NCBI GenBank assembly: GCA_001771575.1
Contig: MEUD01000001.1
Span: 1,117,277 to 1,181,276, forward strand
Length of the DNA: 64,000 bases
Direction of reading: 5' to 3'
From: a candidate division WOR-1 bacterium RIFOXYB2_FULL_45_9
GTDB taxonomy: Bacteria > Margulisbacteria > WOR-1 > O2-12-FULL-45-9 > XYB2-FULL-48-7
Shown here in pieces: positions 7,797-15,128 of the stretch. The position numbers and the translations under genes were made by a program. The notes below the pieces were generated by a model that did not search any database, had not been told where the DNA came from, and was given only the letters and a program-made list of their open reading frames with translations. Position 1 is the stretch's first letter; each line of letters starts with the position of its first letter.

Positions 7797-9326
7797 CTAC
7801 TTATAACTTTTTCTATCAAGCGCCCGATACTGGGTCGCTTCCGCCACGTGCGGAGCGGCAATATCGTTGTCCCCCTCAAGGTCGGCAATGGTCCTGGAAA
7901 CTTTGAGTACCCGGTCGTAAGAGCGGGCGCTTAATCCCAGGTGAACTACCGCCGACTTCAGCAGGTTTTCGGCTTCTTTTCCGAGCCGGCAATGCTCCCG
8001 GAGCTGTTTTGAGGTCATCCTGGAATTACAGAATGTTTTGCTTCCTTTAAAGCGCTCTTTCTGCCTCTTCCTGGCGGCAACAACCCTCTCCCTGATCCTT
8101 GCCGACCCTTCGCCGTCCGGCTGGGCGGTCAACTCATCGCGGCTTAACCTGGGGAGCTCAACTTGCAGATCGATCCTGTCCAGCAGGGGGCCGGAAAGCT
8201 TGGCCCAATAATTCTGCGCTTTAAGCGGCGAGCAAACGCACGGTTTGACCGGGTCCAAATAATTGCCGCAGGCACAAGGGTTCATCGCCGCCACCAACAT
8301 AAATTCCGCCGGGTAGGTCAGGGTCGCCTGGGCCCGGGAGATCGTCACCTGACCGTCTTCCATCGGCTGGCGCAGGACCTCTAAAACCCGACGGTCAAAT
8401 TCCGGGAATTCGTCAAGAAAAAGGACCCCCAAATGCGAAAGTGAGACCTCTCCCGGCTTGGGGACCCGCCCGCCGCCGATTATCCCGACGTCCGAGGTCG
8501 TGTGATGGGGAGAGCGAAACGGGCGCCGTTTCACCAGCGGCGTTTTACTCCCCAGCAAACCGGCCACCGAATAGAGAGTGGCAACCTCAAGCGCTTCTTC
8601 AATGGAAAGAGGGGGAAGGATCCCGGGGAGGCGCCTGGCCAGCATGGTTTTGCCGGAACCGGGAGAACCGACCAATAGGATGTTGTGCCCGCCGGCCGCC
8701 GCAACCTCCAGGGCTCTTTTGCCGTACCCCTGCCCTTTGATGTCAAAAAAGTCGAGCTCGCTTTCTATCTCACCTTCAAGCAGTTTTTTGACGTCGACAT
8801 GATGAGGCGCCAGGCGATTCTCATCGTTAATGTGTTCGATCGCCTGGCGCAGGTTCACAACCCCAAAGACAGCTATTCCCTCAACCAGCGAAGCTTCATC
8901 GGCGTTCTCCAAAGAGACCATGATCTTTTTCCAGCCCGCTCTTCTCGCCGCCAGACAGATCGGTAAAATGCCGTTTATCCGGCGAACGGTCCCATCCAAA
9001 GAGAGCTCGCCTAAGACGATCAGCTCCTGAAACTCGTTTTTTATCGTCCCGGCCAGGGCGAGTATCCCCAACGCGATCGGCAGGTCATACATCGGCCCTT
9101 CTTTCCTGATATCGGCCGGCGCCAGGTTGATCGTAAAATATCCCGGCGGGAACTCATAACCGGAATTTAAGATCGCCGAACGGACCCGATCGCGCGACTC
9201 GCGCACCGAGGCATCGGGCAAACCGACGATCGTTTGTCCGGGAAGACCTTTTTGTGAATTTATCTCGACCTCAACGAAGATCGCTTCCAATCCGTTAACC
9301 GCGGCAGAAATTACTTTGGTCAGCAT
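7797..9326 (-). CDS. comM: YifB/ComM-type Mg-chelatase-like AAA+ ATPase
   Basis: A protein of 509 residues, the normal family length. The N-terminal ChlI-like Lon-fold domain (GLPGQTIVGLPDASVRES) is followed by the AAA+ core with Walker A GSPGSGKT near residue 215, Walker B LFLDEFPEF, sensor AAMNPCACG and the four-Cys insert CACGNY...KPCVCSP, then the C-terminal Mg_chelatase_C domain (ARSYDRVLKVSRTIADL). Homologues are hexameric helicases that help integrate DNA in natural transformation. The start ATG has GAGGTGACAGG in front, inside the end of the upstream yraN-like gene. That neighbour is a nuclease-fold protein often found next to comM. Confidence 0.93.
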   Translation of the reverse strand: MLTKVISAAVNGLEAIFVEVEINSQKGLPGQTIVGLPDASVRESRDRVRSAILNSGYEFPPGYFTINLAPADIRKEGPMYDLPIALGILALAGTIKNEFQELIVLGELSLDGTVRRINGILPICLAARRAGWKKIMVSLENADEASLVEGIAVFGVVNLRQAIEHINDENRLAPHHVDVKKLLEGEIESELDFFDIKGQGYGKRALEVAAAGGHNILLVGSPGSGKTMLARRLPGILPPLSIEEALEVATLYSVAGLLGSKTPLVKRRPFRSPHHTTSDVGIIGGGRVPKPGEVSLSHLGVLFLDEFPEFDRRVLEVLRQPMEDGQVTISRAQATLTYPAEFMLVAAMNPCACGNYLDPVKPCVCSPLKAQNYWAKLSGPLLDRIDLQVELPRLSRDELTAQPDGEGSARIRERVVAARKRQKERFKGSKTFCNSRMTSKQLREHCRLGKEAENLLKSAVVHLGLSARSYDRVLKVSRTIADLEGDNDIAAPHVAEATQYRALDRKSYK

Positions 9327-9694
9327 CCTGTCACCTCAAACGCGTTCTCGATCCGTTCAATGATCGGGTCATTCCCCAGGTGGCGAGTTATCGTCAAAAC
9401 GTCGAAACGGCAATTAGTCTCTTTGATCTTATTCTTATAAAGATAATATCGGGCGGCATGGACTATGTTTTCTTTTTTACTTTTGCGGATCGCCGCCGCT
9501 GGAGGACAAAAGTTTCGGTAGGAATAGTTTTTTACTTCGATAAAGACGAGAAGAGAACCAAGGCTCGCGACCAGATCTATCTCACCCTGATGCGAGCGGA
9601 AATTTTTCGCCAGGACCTTGTAACCCAGGCTTAAGTAGTGCTTTTCCGCGATCGATTCGCCGCTTACGCCAAGCAAATAACTGTTCATTGCCAT
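9320..9694 (-). CDS. yraN: YraN/UPF0102 family nuclease-fold protein
   Basis: A protein of 124 residues, the usual size. The core motif runs from GEIDLVA to VFIEVKNYS, the D...E-x-K arrangement of the restriction-endonuclease-like (PD-(D/E)XK) fold, with N-terminal AEKHYLSLGYKVLAKNFR typical of the family. The cellular role is not firmly known, although linkage to rnhB and comM suggests DNA processing. The start ATG 9694 lacks a strong ribosome site. The last codons overlap comM. No gene follows upstream before the HU terminator. Confidence 0.88.
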   Translation of the reverse strand: MAMNSYLLGVSGESIAEKHYLSLGYKVLAKNFRSHQGEIDLVASLGSLLVFIEVKNYSYRNFCPPAAAIRKSKKENIVHAARYYLYKNKIKETNCRFDVLTITRHLGNDPIIERIENAFEVTGC

Positions 9695-9720
9695 GCGGCA
9701 TAACCAGCAATCTTATTGCC

Positions 9721-9760
9721 AAAAAAAATCCCCCCATCTTCCGGTCTGGATGATGAGGGG
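9721..9760 (-). terminator. Rho-independent terminator after the HU gene
   Basis: On the minus strand CCCCTCATC (9760-9752) pairs with GATGGGGGG (9738-9730, one G-T wobble), and is followed by eight T. It starts six bases beyond the HU stop. Confidence 0.85.
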
Positions 9761-9766
9761 AATTGT

Positions 9767-10039
9767 TTAGTTTACGGCATCGTAAAGATGCTGGCCCATG
9801 GAGAATCGGATGACGTTGCGAGCCGGGATGGTCAGTTTCTTCCCGGTTTGCGGGTTCCGTCCGGGGCGAGCTTTGCGGCGAAGCTTCTTCCAGGTTCCAA
9901 AGCCGACGAGACGAACATTCTGCCCCTTTTTCAGCGACCCTTCGATCGCGTTAAAGGTAGTGTCTAAAATGTTCATTATCTTGGCTTTTGGCATTTTAGT
10001 TTGTTTGGAAACGAAAGCGCAGAGATCTTGTTTGTTCAT
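9767..10039 (-). CDS. hup: HU-family DNA-binding protein
   Basis: A protein of 90 residues. It shows the full HU/IHF pattern: helical dimerisation half (MNKQDLCAFVSKQTKMPKAK), VRLVGFGTWKKL, and the DNA-binding arm with RKARPGRNPQTGKKLTIPA followed by VIRFSMGQHL. It bends and packs DNA as a homodimer. It is a single-gene unit: a promoter lies inside the end of rnhB, GAGGTGAAG precedes the ATG, and a strong terminator follows. Confidence 0.96.
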   Translation of the reverse strand: MNKQDLCAFVSKQTKMPKAKIMNILDTTFNAIEGSLKKGQNVRLVGFGTWKKLRRKARPGRNPQTGKKLTIPARNVIRFSMGQHLYDAVN

Positions 10040-10073
10040 TCACTTCACCTCCTCTCTTCGTTGATTGACACGG

Positions 10074-10103
10074 ATTATATCAACGTCCTTGTTTGTATGT
10101 CAA
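10074..10103 (-). promoter_or_regulatory. Promoter of the HU gene
   Basis: TTGACA (10103-10098), 18 bases, TATAAT (10079-10074), with TGA just upstream of the -10 box making it extended. It overlaps the last codon of rnhB. The predicted leader is about 28 bases and includes GGAGGTGA. Confidence 0.8.
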
Positions 10104-10714
10104 GCGGAACGGAGGGTTCTGGCGACCGGGCCAAAAGATCGCCGGTGGATCGGGCAAGAGCCGTGCTTTTTAATGAGGGAAAGATGCTCTTTTGTCCCGT
10201 AGCCTTTGTGGGCCAAGAAATTATACAGCGGATATTTCTCGTGATATTTTTCCATCAAGCAGTCGCGGGTCACCTTGGCAATGATCGAAGCGGCGGCGAT
10301 CGACGGCGAGATCGCATCTCCTCCATTTATCCCCCGCATTGGAATGCTGACCTTTAAACGATAACGTCCGCCATCGATCAACAAATAATCGGGTTGGATC
10401 TTAAGGGCGGCAATCGCTTTTTCCATCGCCAGGTAATTGGCCTGGCCGACATTGATCCGATCAATGACGGTATGGCTAACGGCGGCAAAACCGACCGCCA
10501 GGGCGATATTCCTAATCTGATCGAAAAGTATTTCCCGCCGACGGGCGGAGAGTTGCTTGGAGTCGTTTAGTCCCGGCAAATCATAGTTGATAGGGAGAAT
10601 AACCGCGGCGGCGACCAGCGGACCGGCCAGAGGGCCTCGGCCAGCCTCATCAACGCCCGCAACCAGCTTGAAGCCCTGGCGGGCAAGGCGATTTTCGTAA
10701 ACGGCGGAAAGCAT
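10100..10714 (-). CDS. rnhB: Ribonuclease HII
   Basis: A protein of 204 residues. The signature VAGVDEAGRGPLAGP carries the first two acidic metal ligands (D and E). Further family blocks are LNDSKQLSARRRE, LIDGGRYRL and SIIAKVTRDCLM. The enzyme cuts RNA of RNA-DNA hybrids and single ribonucleotides embedded in DNA. It lies three bases after lepB at the end of the rpsP operon, a common gene order (rplS-lepB-rnhB). Confidence 0.95.
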   Translation of the reverse strand: MLSAVYENRLARQGFKLVAGVDEAGRGPLAGPLVAAAVILPINYDLPGLNDSKQLSARRREILFDQIRNIALAVGFAAVSHTVIDRINVGQANYLAMEKAIAALKIQPDYLLIDGGRYRLKVSIPMRGINGGDAISPSIAAASIIAKVTRDCLMEKYHEKYPLYNFLAHKGYGTKEHLSLIKKHGSCPIHRRSFGPVARTLRSA

Positions 10715-10717
10715 TAA

Positions 10718-11263
10718 TTATGGTATTAAGCCGATCCTGTTCAAGGGCCAGATCATTAGCATTGCCTGGCCGATCAAGTTCTTCATCGGCAGGAATTTTA
10801 AGGTCCCGGAAGAATCCCTCCAGTAGCGGCTGTCAAACGAAGCCCCCCGATTGTCACCCATCACAAAGCAGTATCCCTGGGGTATATTAATCGGTCCGAA
10901 ATCGCCGAAGTCGTCGTTCTTGGGGTGCGCGCCTATAACCTGCTGATCGTTAATGTAGATAATCCCTTTTCTAATCTGCAGTTTTTCTCCCGGCAAGCCG
11001 ACCAACCTCTTGATCAAGTCCTTTTTCCCCGGCCCGACCTCCGGGGTCTGGCGGAAAACAACGACTTCAAAACGGCGAGGCTGGCGAAAGTGGTAAATAA
11101 CCTTATTGACGACGATCCGATCCCCGATGTCAAGACTGGGGACCATCGACTCGGAAGGGATCCAAAACACCTGCAGGAAAAAGGCTCTAATGACCAGCGC
11201 TAACAGAAGGGCGACAACGATCGTTTCCAGCCAGTCAAAGATCCAGTGATTAAGCCTGGGCAC
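10718..11263 (-). CDS. lepB: Signal peptidase I
   Basis: About 181 residues. One N-terminal membrane helix (IVVALLLALVIRAFFLQVFW) precedes the catalytic serine in SESMVPSL, the lysine general base in KRLVGLPGE, and the conserved box MGDNRGASFDSR. It removes signal peptides at the outer face of the inner membrane. No ATG is available. GTG 11263 with GGAG nine bases upstream is preferred, and TTG 11284 would add seven residues. Either start lies within the end of rplS, so translation is coupled. Confidence 0.93.
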   Translation of the reverse strand: MPRLNHWIFDWLETIVVALLLALVIRAFFLQVFWIPSESMVPSLDIGDRIVVNKVIYHFRQPRRFEVVVFRQTPEVGPGKKDLIKRLVGLPGEKLQIRKGIIYINDQQVIGAHPKNDDFGDFGPINIPQGYCFVMGDNRGASFDSRYWRDSSGTLKFLPMKNLIGQAMLMIWPLNRIGLIP

Positions 11264-11609
11264 TTTCCGCGACTCCTTCTTCAACCCTTATGGCGCGGCT
11301 CCCAATCCTTTTCCTTAAATAATAAAGCTTCGCCCGGCGGGTCTTGCCGCTGCGCAGCAGGTCAACGTGGTCGATCTTCGGTGAGTTCATCGGGAAGGTC
11401 CTTTCCACTCCGACCCCCTGGACAATCTTGCGAACGGTAAAGTTTTTCCGGGCGCCCACACCTGAAAGCTTGAGGACGATCCCTTCAAACCCCTGGACCC
11501 TTTCTTTCCCGCCTTCGATGATCTTGGAAAAGACCTTAACTGTATCTCCTACTTTGAAATTCTGGATTTTCCTTTTTGTGCTATTTTCGATTTCCTGGAT
11601 CACTGACAT
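11250..11609 (-). CDS. rplS: 50S ribosomal protein L19
   Basis: A protein of 119 residues with the family blocks FKVGDTVKVFSKIIEGGKER, VQGFEGIVL, FTVRKIVQGVGVERTFP and RRAKLYYLRKRIG. It is part of the large subunit near the interface to the small subunit. The start ATG has AGGAG upstream. It follows the RNA methyltransferase in the rpsP-trmD operon. Confidence 0.97.
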   Translation of the reverse strand: MSVIQEIENSTKRKIQNFKVGDTVKVFSKIIEGGKERVQGFEGIVLKLSGVGARKNFTVRKIVQGVGVERTFPMNSPKIDHVDLLRSGKTRRAKLYYLRKRIGSRAIRVEEGVAESAQA

Positions 11610-11639
11610 GATATCGCTCCTTTTTTCTCCGACCGCCGG

Positions 11640-12194
11640 CTAATTGCCAAGCAGTCTGTCTAATATTATAGCAACCGCCGACCGAACTGACAAATGATTG
11701 TATTCCGTCGGTCCAACGATTGGGTCAAGTACTCCGTCCACTCCTTCAAAAGCCTCGTCGGCCATCCCCCACCCGGTCCCGAACAACAGCAGGTAAGCTC
11801 CGTCTTTTTCTTTCAACTCTTGCCGAAGGGATTCAAATTTGATCGTCCCTCTCGGCTTGGCCGATGTAGCGATCACCTTCGGCCTTTGGCCTTCAACCTC
11901 GGTTATTTCGGCAATGACCGACTCCAGTGTATCGGTTATTCTGATCAATTGAAAGGCTTCAGCCCGGGTCCAGTTGAACTCCCGGCTCCCCTCGTCCATC
12001 CAAAACTCAAATATTCTCTGGGCAAAACTTCTTTGCGTCGGCAAAGGATTGACCACAAAATATTTTTTTATCCCGAACGTCACGGCCGATCTGGCGATAT
12101 CGTGCAGGTCAAACCCGGTAATGCAGGTCGTCACGACCTCTTTTCTCTTGTTATAGACCGGATGATGAAGTAAGGCCAGGTACAGTTTGCTCAT
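11640..12194 (-). CDS. SAM-dependent RNA methyltransferase (PF09936-type, SPOUT)
   Basis: A protein of 184 residues. The opening LYLALLHHPVYNKRKEVVTT and the SAM-binding end LLFGTGWGMADE...PIVGPTEYNHLSVRSA match the family found between trmD and rplS in several deep-branching bacteria. It probably methylates rRNA or tRNA, with the target unknown. ATG 12194 overlaps the trmD stop (TGATG), arguing against the TTG one codon earlier. Confidence 0.85.
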   Translation of the reverse strand: MSKLYLALLHHPVYNKRKEVVTTCITGFDLHDIARSAVTFGIKKYFVVNPLPTQRSFAQRIFEFWMDEGSREFNWTRAEAFQLIRITDTLESVIAEITEVEGQRPKVIATSAKPRGTIKFESLRQELKEKDGAYLLLFGTGWGMADEAFEGVDGVLDPIVGPTEYNHLSVRSAVAIILDRLLGN

Positions 12195-12922
12195 CAATTC
12201 GGTTCTCCGATTATTTCTGTCAAAAGAGCTCTCTCGTCATTATTAAATTCAACCTCGGCCAACAGATCCGGTCTGCGCAAAAAAGTCGACCGCAGAGCGG
12301 CCTTTTTGCGCCAACGATCGATTTGCGCGTGGTGTCCGGAAAGCAAGACCTCCGGGACCCGAACCCCTTCAAAGTTTTCCGGCTTCGTATAACATGGCCA
12401 GTCAAGCCGTCCGGCAAAGAACGAATCCCCTTCAACTGAAGCGGTTTCTTTGACCACCCCTGGGATCCGTCTGGCGACCGCGTCTATCACGATCATCGCC
12501 GGAAGCTCCCCCCCGGTCAAGACAAAGTCGCCGACCGAGATTTTTTCGTCGATCAACGGGACGATCCGATCGTCGATCCCTTCATAATGGCCGCAAACAA
12601 AAACTAATTGCTCATAACCAGCAAGCTGGTTTACCTTGGCCTGGGTAAGAGGCTCACCCGTCGGACAAAGTAAAATAACTCTTTTGTTCTTTTCCATTGT
12701 CAAGGATCTTACGGCCTTTGCCGCAATGTCAGCCTTCATGACCATCCCCGGCCCGCCGCCGTAGGGAGTATCGTCGGCTGTTTTGTGCTTATCGAGGGCA
12801 AAGTCGCGGATGTTAACGACCCGTAAATTCAAAAGGCCCTTTTCCCGGGCCTTTTGGATCAGACTTTCGCTCATCGGTCCCTGAAACATTTCAGGGAAAA
12901 GGGTTAGTACGTCGACGCGCAT
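12194..12922 (-). CDS. trmD: tRNA (guanine37-N1)-methyltransferase
   Basis: A protein of 242 residues. SPOUT knot motifs are complete: VDVLTLFPEMF at the start, TPYGGGPGMVMK, VCGHYEGIDDR and SVGDFVLTGGELPAM, which form the SAM pocket and the catalytic Asp site. It makes m1G37 next to the anticodon and prevents +1 frameshifting. The ATG follows the ylqD stop with no gap (TAAATG). RimM, which normally sits just before TrmD, is absent from this operon. Confidence 0.97.
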   Translation of the reverse strand: MRVDVLTLFPEMFQGPMSESLIQKAREKGLLNLRVVNIRDFALDKHKTADDTPYGGGPGMVMKADIAAKAVRSLTMEKNKRVILLCPTGEPLTQAKVNQLAGYEQLVFVCGHYEGIDDRIVPLIDEKISVGDFVLTGGELPAMIVIDAVARRIPGVVKETASVEGDSFFAGRLDWPCYTKPENFEGVRVPEVLLSGHHAQIDRWRKKAALRSTFLRRPDLLAEVEFNNDERALLTEIIGEPN

Positions 12923-13342
12923 TTAAGCGCCGCGGATCTCCTGGACTATCCCATCTTTTACAAGGATTTCGGCGCCGCCGACCTTCTTGTACAAATTATC
13001 GCCGATATTGACCGAAACCGGCCCTTCCAGGGGGCCTTGCACAAATTCCGAGCCGATCTGCAACCGCTTGGCTTCTTCGATCTTCATCATCAGATCCGAT
13101 TTTGAGGCCGCCTGCCGGTTGCGTTCTTCGTCAAGCTGGTGCTTGAACGCGGCCGCTTTTTGCATTAATCCTTTTTTCTTCAAGTCTTCCAGGTAATTTT
13201 TACTCTGGTTTTCCATTTGTCCCAACTGGCCTTCCAGGTTGGCGATAGCTCTTTCCAGTTCTTTGATCAGGTTTTGCTTAAAAGCTTCGGTCACGATCGC
13301 TTTAACCATAACAACCCTTTTTAATTCTATCCCTTCCGCCAT
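12923..13342 (-). CDS. ylqD: YlqD family protein
   Basis: A protein of 139 residues. A short beta start (ELKRVVMVKAIVTEAFK) leads into a long charged coiled coil (LIKELERAIANLEGQLGQMENQ to about residue 95) and a beta-rich end (GPVSVNIGDNLYKKVGGAEI). This matches YlqD, which lies between khpA (ylqC) and rimM-trmD in Bacillus. The function is unknown, and the location suggests a role in ribosome or tRNA maturation. GGAGG lies seven bases before the ATG. Confidence 0.85.
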   Translation of the reverse strand: MAEGIELKRVVMVKAIVTEAFKQNLIKELERAIANLEGQLGQMENQSKNYLEDLKKKGLMQKAAAFKHQLDEERNRQAASKSDLMMKIEEAKRLQIGSEFVQGPLEGPVSVNIGDNLYKKVGGAEILVKDGIVQEIRGA

Positions 13343-13343
13343 G

Positions 13344-13598
13344 TTAAACTCCTCCCTGTTGCTTGTCTTCGGTAATAATCTCGACGTTGACCTTTTTTTG
13401 CTGTTTGGCGGCCGCCGCTTTGACGATCGTTCTGATCGCGTTGGCGATCCGTCCCTCTCGGCCGATCACTTTGCCGGAGTCTTCCGGCGCGGTCTTGACT
13501 TCGATCACGTTGAGCGAGTCGCCGTCGATTTCTTTGACGTCGACCTGCTCCGGCTTATCGACAAGATATTTCGCGATATATTCGACCAGCTCTTTCAT
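13344..13598 (-). CDS. khpA: KhpA, KH-domain RNA-binding protein
   Basis: A protein of 84 residues. A single KH domain with the GxxG loop in VIGREGRIANAIRTI, and the N-terminus MKELVEYIAKYLVDKPE typical of KhpA/YlqC. It binds RNA, usually with KhpB, in cell-division and RNA-stability control. It has a GGAGG site, and the next gene begins one base after its stop. Confidence 0.94.
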   Translation of the reverse strand: MKELVEYIAKYLVDKPEQVDVKEIDGDSLNVIEVKTAPEDSGKVIGREGRIANAIRTIVKAAAAKQQKKVNVEIITEDKQQGGV

Positions 13599-13602
13599 TT
13601 TG

Positions 13603-13947
13603 CTAGCCTCCCTGGGCTTTTTCTTCGGCCGCTTTTGCCTCGGCGGGAGCGGCTGGAACTTCCTTTTTGGATTTGCGTTTTGGCAGGCTGGCCAGGTCGA
13701 TGGGTGACATTATCCCGGCTTTGCCAAGCAGGATCCTGACTTTTTCAGTCGGTTGGGCTCCTTTTTTCAGCCATTCCTTGATCTGTTCATCCTTTAAATT
13801 AAAAAGCGGGGTTTCGATCCCGGGCTGGTAATTACCCAGCACATTAATTACCGCGCTCGATGGGGAGCGGCTTTCATCCTGCACGACCAACCGGTATACC
13901 GGCCTGTTTTTCGTTCCGACTCTTTGCAACTTGATTTTTGCTGCCAT
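13603..13947 (-). CDS. rpsP: 30S ribosomal protein S16
   Basis: A protein of 114 residues. The core IKLQRVGTKNRPVYRLVV and VLGNYQPG, LNLKDE-like and GAQPTEKVRILL blocks are standard for S16. A charged Ala/Glu/Lys tail of about 25 residues extends the usual 80-90. It is the first gene of the operon running to rnhB. The usual upstream partner ffh is not here, as aroC lies upstream. Confidence 0.97.
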   Translation of the reverse strand: MAAKIKLQRVGTKNRPVYRLVVQDESRSPSSAVINVLGNYQPGIETPLFNLKDEQIKEWLKKGAQPTEKVRILLGKAGIMSPIDLASLPKRKSKKEVPAAPAEAKAAEEKAQGG

Positions 13948-14002
13948 GTTTTAACCTCGTTCTAAAAATATAACTCTGCTTGTCTGACGCAAAGCCTTTG
14001 TT

Positions 14003-14031
14003 ATTATAGCATAGAGAGGCGTTTTTGATAA
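14003..14031 (-). promoter_or_regulatory. Promoter of the rpsP operon
   Basis: TTATCA (14031-14026), 17 bases, TATAAT (14008-14003) with TGC before it, an extended -10. The -10 box overlaps the aroC stop codon. The predicted leader is about 50 bases and holds GAGGT before the rpsP ATG. Confidence 0.7.
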
Positions 14032-15044
14032 GAGGAAAAGTTATCCTTGATCTCTTCCAGGCTGTCTCCGCCAAATTTTTCCAGGAAAGCATTGGCGATT
14101 TCCAGCGCGACGACCGCTTCGCCCACTATCCCCGCCGCTTCTACCGCGCTGACATCTGAGCGCTCAACATGAGCTTTGGCCGGCATTTTTGTGCCTAAAT
14201 CAACTGAATTTAGTGGATTTAAAAGGGTTGAGATCGGTTTCATTGCGGCTCTTAAGACCAACTCTTCACCGTTGGTCACCCCCCCCTCCAAACCACCGGC
14301 ATGATTGGTTTTATGATAAAAACCACGGTTGGGATCGTGGAACACCTCATCATGAACCTTTGATCCCAATAGGGCAGCGGCAGAAAAACCAAGTCCAATC
14401 TCCACCCCTTTTATGGCCGGAATGGCCATAAGCGCCTGGGCCAATTTACCGTCTAAGCGACGGTCCCATTGCGTGTAACTTCCTAAGCCAACAGGAACCC
14501 CGGAGACAACAACCTCAAAAACACCCCCTAAGGTGTCCCCCTTCTCTCTCGCCTTGGCGATCGCCGCGATGATCTCCGCCCCCTCTACTCCCCCCTCCTG
14601 AACTACCCGACTGGCAACCTTTATCGAAAATTCAGCCAATAATTTCTTGGCAACCGCTCCTGCCGCCACCCGTCCCGCCGTTTCCCGGGCAGAGGCCCTC
14701 TCTAAAATATTGCGAATATCTTTTTGGTTGTACTTGATCGCGCCGGCCAGATCGGCATGACCCGGACGGATCCTGGTAATTGGTTGATCGAAAAACTCGG
14801 TGCTTTTGTTCTTTATCAGCAATGAAATTGGGCTCCCGAGCGTCAAGCCATTTCTTACACCGGATATTATTTCCGCGGTATCCTTCTCTATTTTCATTCT
14901 GGCGCCTCGGCCGGCCCCCTCTTGCCGGCGACCCAGGTCAAGCGCCAGATCTTCTCCCGATATTGATAGATTTGCCGGACAGCCGTCCAAAATAACGGCC
15001 AGCGCCGGCCCGTGTGACTCTCCAGCGGTTAAATAGCGAAGCAT
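14004..15044 (-). CDS. aroC: Chorismate synthase
   Basis: A protein of 346 residues. Motifs [67 protein letters not shown] and [14 protein letters not shown] are the flavin- and EPSP-binding signature blocks. It makes chorismate, the last shikimate step, and aroA is encoded at 39.6 kb. The start at 15044 is chosen because family members begin MLRY(L/F)TAGESHG. There is no ribosome site, and a -10 box ends six bases upstream. Confidence 0.96.
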   Translation of the reverse strand: MLRYLTAGESHGPALAVILDGCPANLSISGEDLALDLGRRQEGAGRGARMKIEKDTAEIISGVRNGLTLGSPISLLIKNKSTEFFDQPITRIRPGHADLAGAIKYNQKDIRNILERASARETAGRVAAGAVAKKLLAEFSIKVASRVVQEGGVEGAEIIAAIAKAREKGDTLGGVFEVVVSGVPVGLGSYTQWDRRLDGKLAQALMAIPAIKGVEIGLGFSAAALLGSKVHDEVFHDPNRGFYHKTNHAGGLEGGVTNGEELVLRAAMKPISTLLNPLNSVDLGTKMPAKAHVERSDVSAVEAAGIVGEAVVALEIANAFLEKFGGDSLEEIKDNFSSYQKRLSML

Positions 15045-15050
15045 GGGGGG

Positions 15051-15079
15051 ATTATACCACGCCCTATTGCAATTGAAAA
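15051..15079 (-). promoter_or_regulatory. Leaderless-type promoter of aroC
   Basis: TTTTCA (15079-15074), 17 bases, TGG just before TATAAT (15056-15051), then exactly six C before the ATG. The predicted transcript starts at the A of the start codon. Confidence 0.6.
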
Positions 15080-15101
15080 TAATCAATTGGTGTAGTAAGA
15101 T
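15073..15101 (+). promoter_or_regulatory. Promoter of the PAS-protein unit
   Basis: TTGAAA (15073-15078), 17 bases, TAAGAT (15096-15101). It overlaps the aroC promoter on the other strand, so both divergent genes share about 80 bases. AAGGGG precedes the ATG at 15129. Confidence 0.5.
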
Positions 15102-15128
15102 TCGCCTGAAGAGACAAGGGGTGCTTCA

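Noticed and set aside
11264-11284. TTG start for lepB
   Set aside because: The AAGGG in front is only three bases away. GTG 11263 has GGAG at better spacing, though the TTG cannot be excluded.
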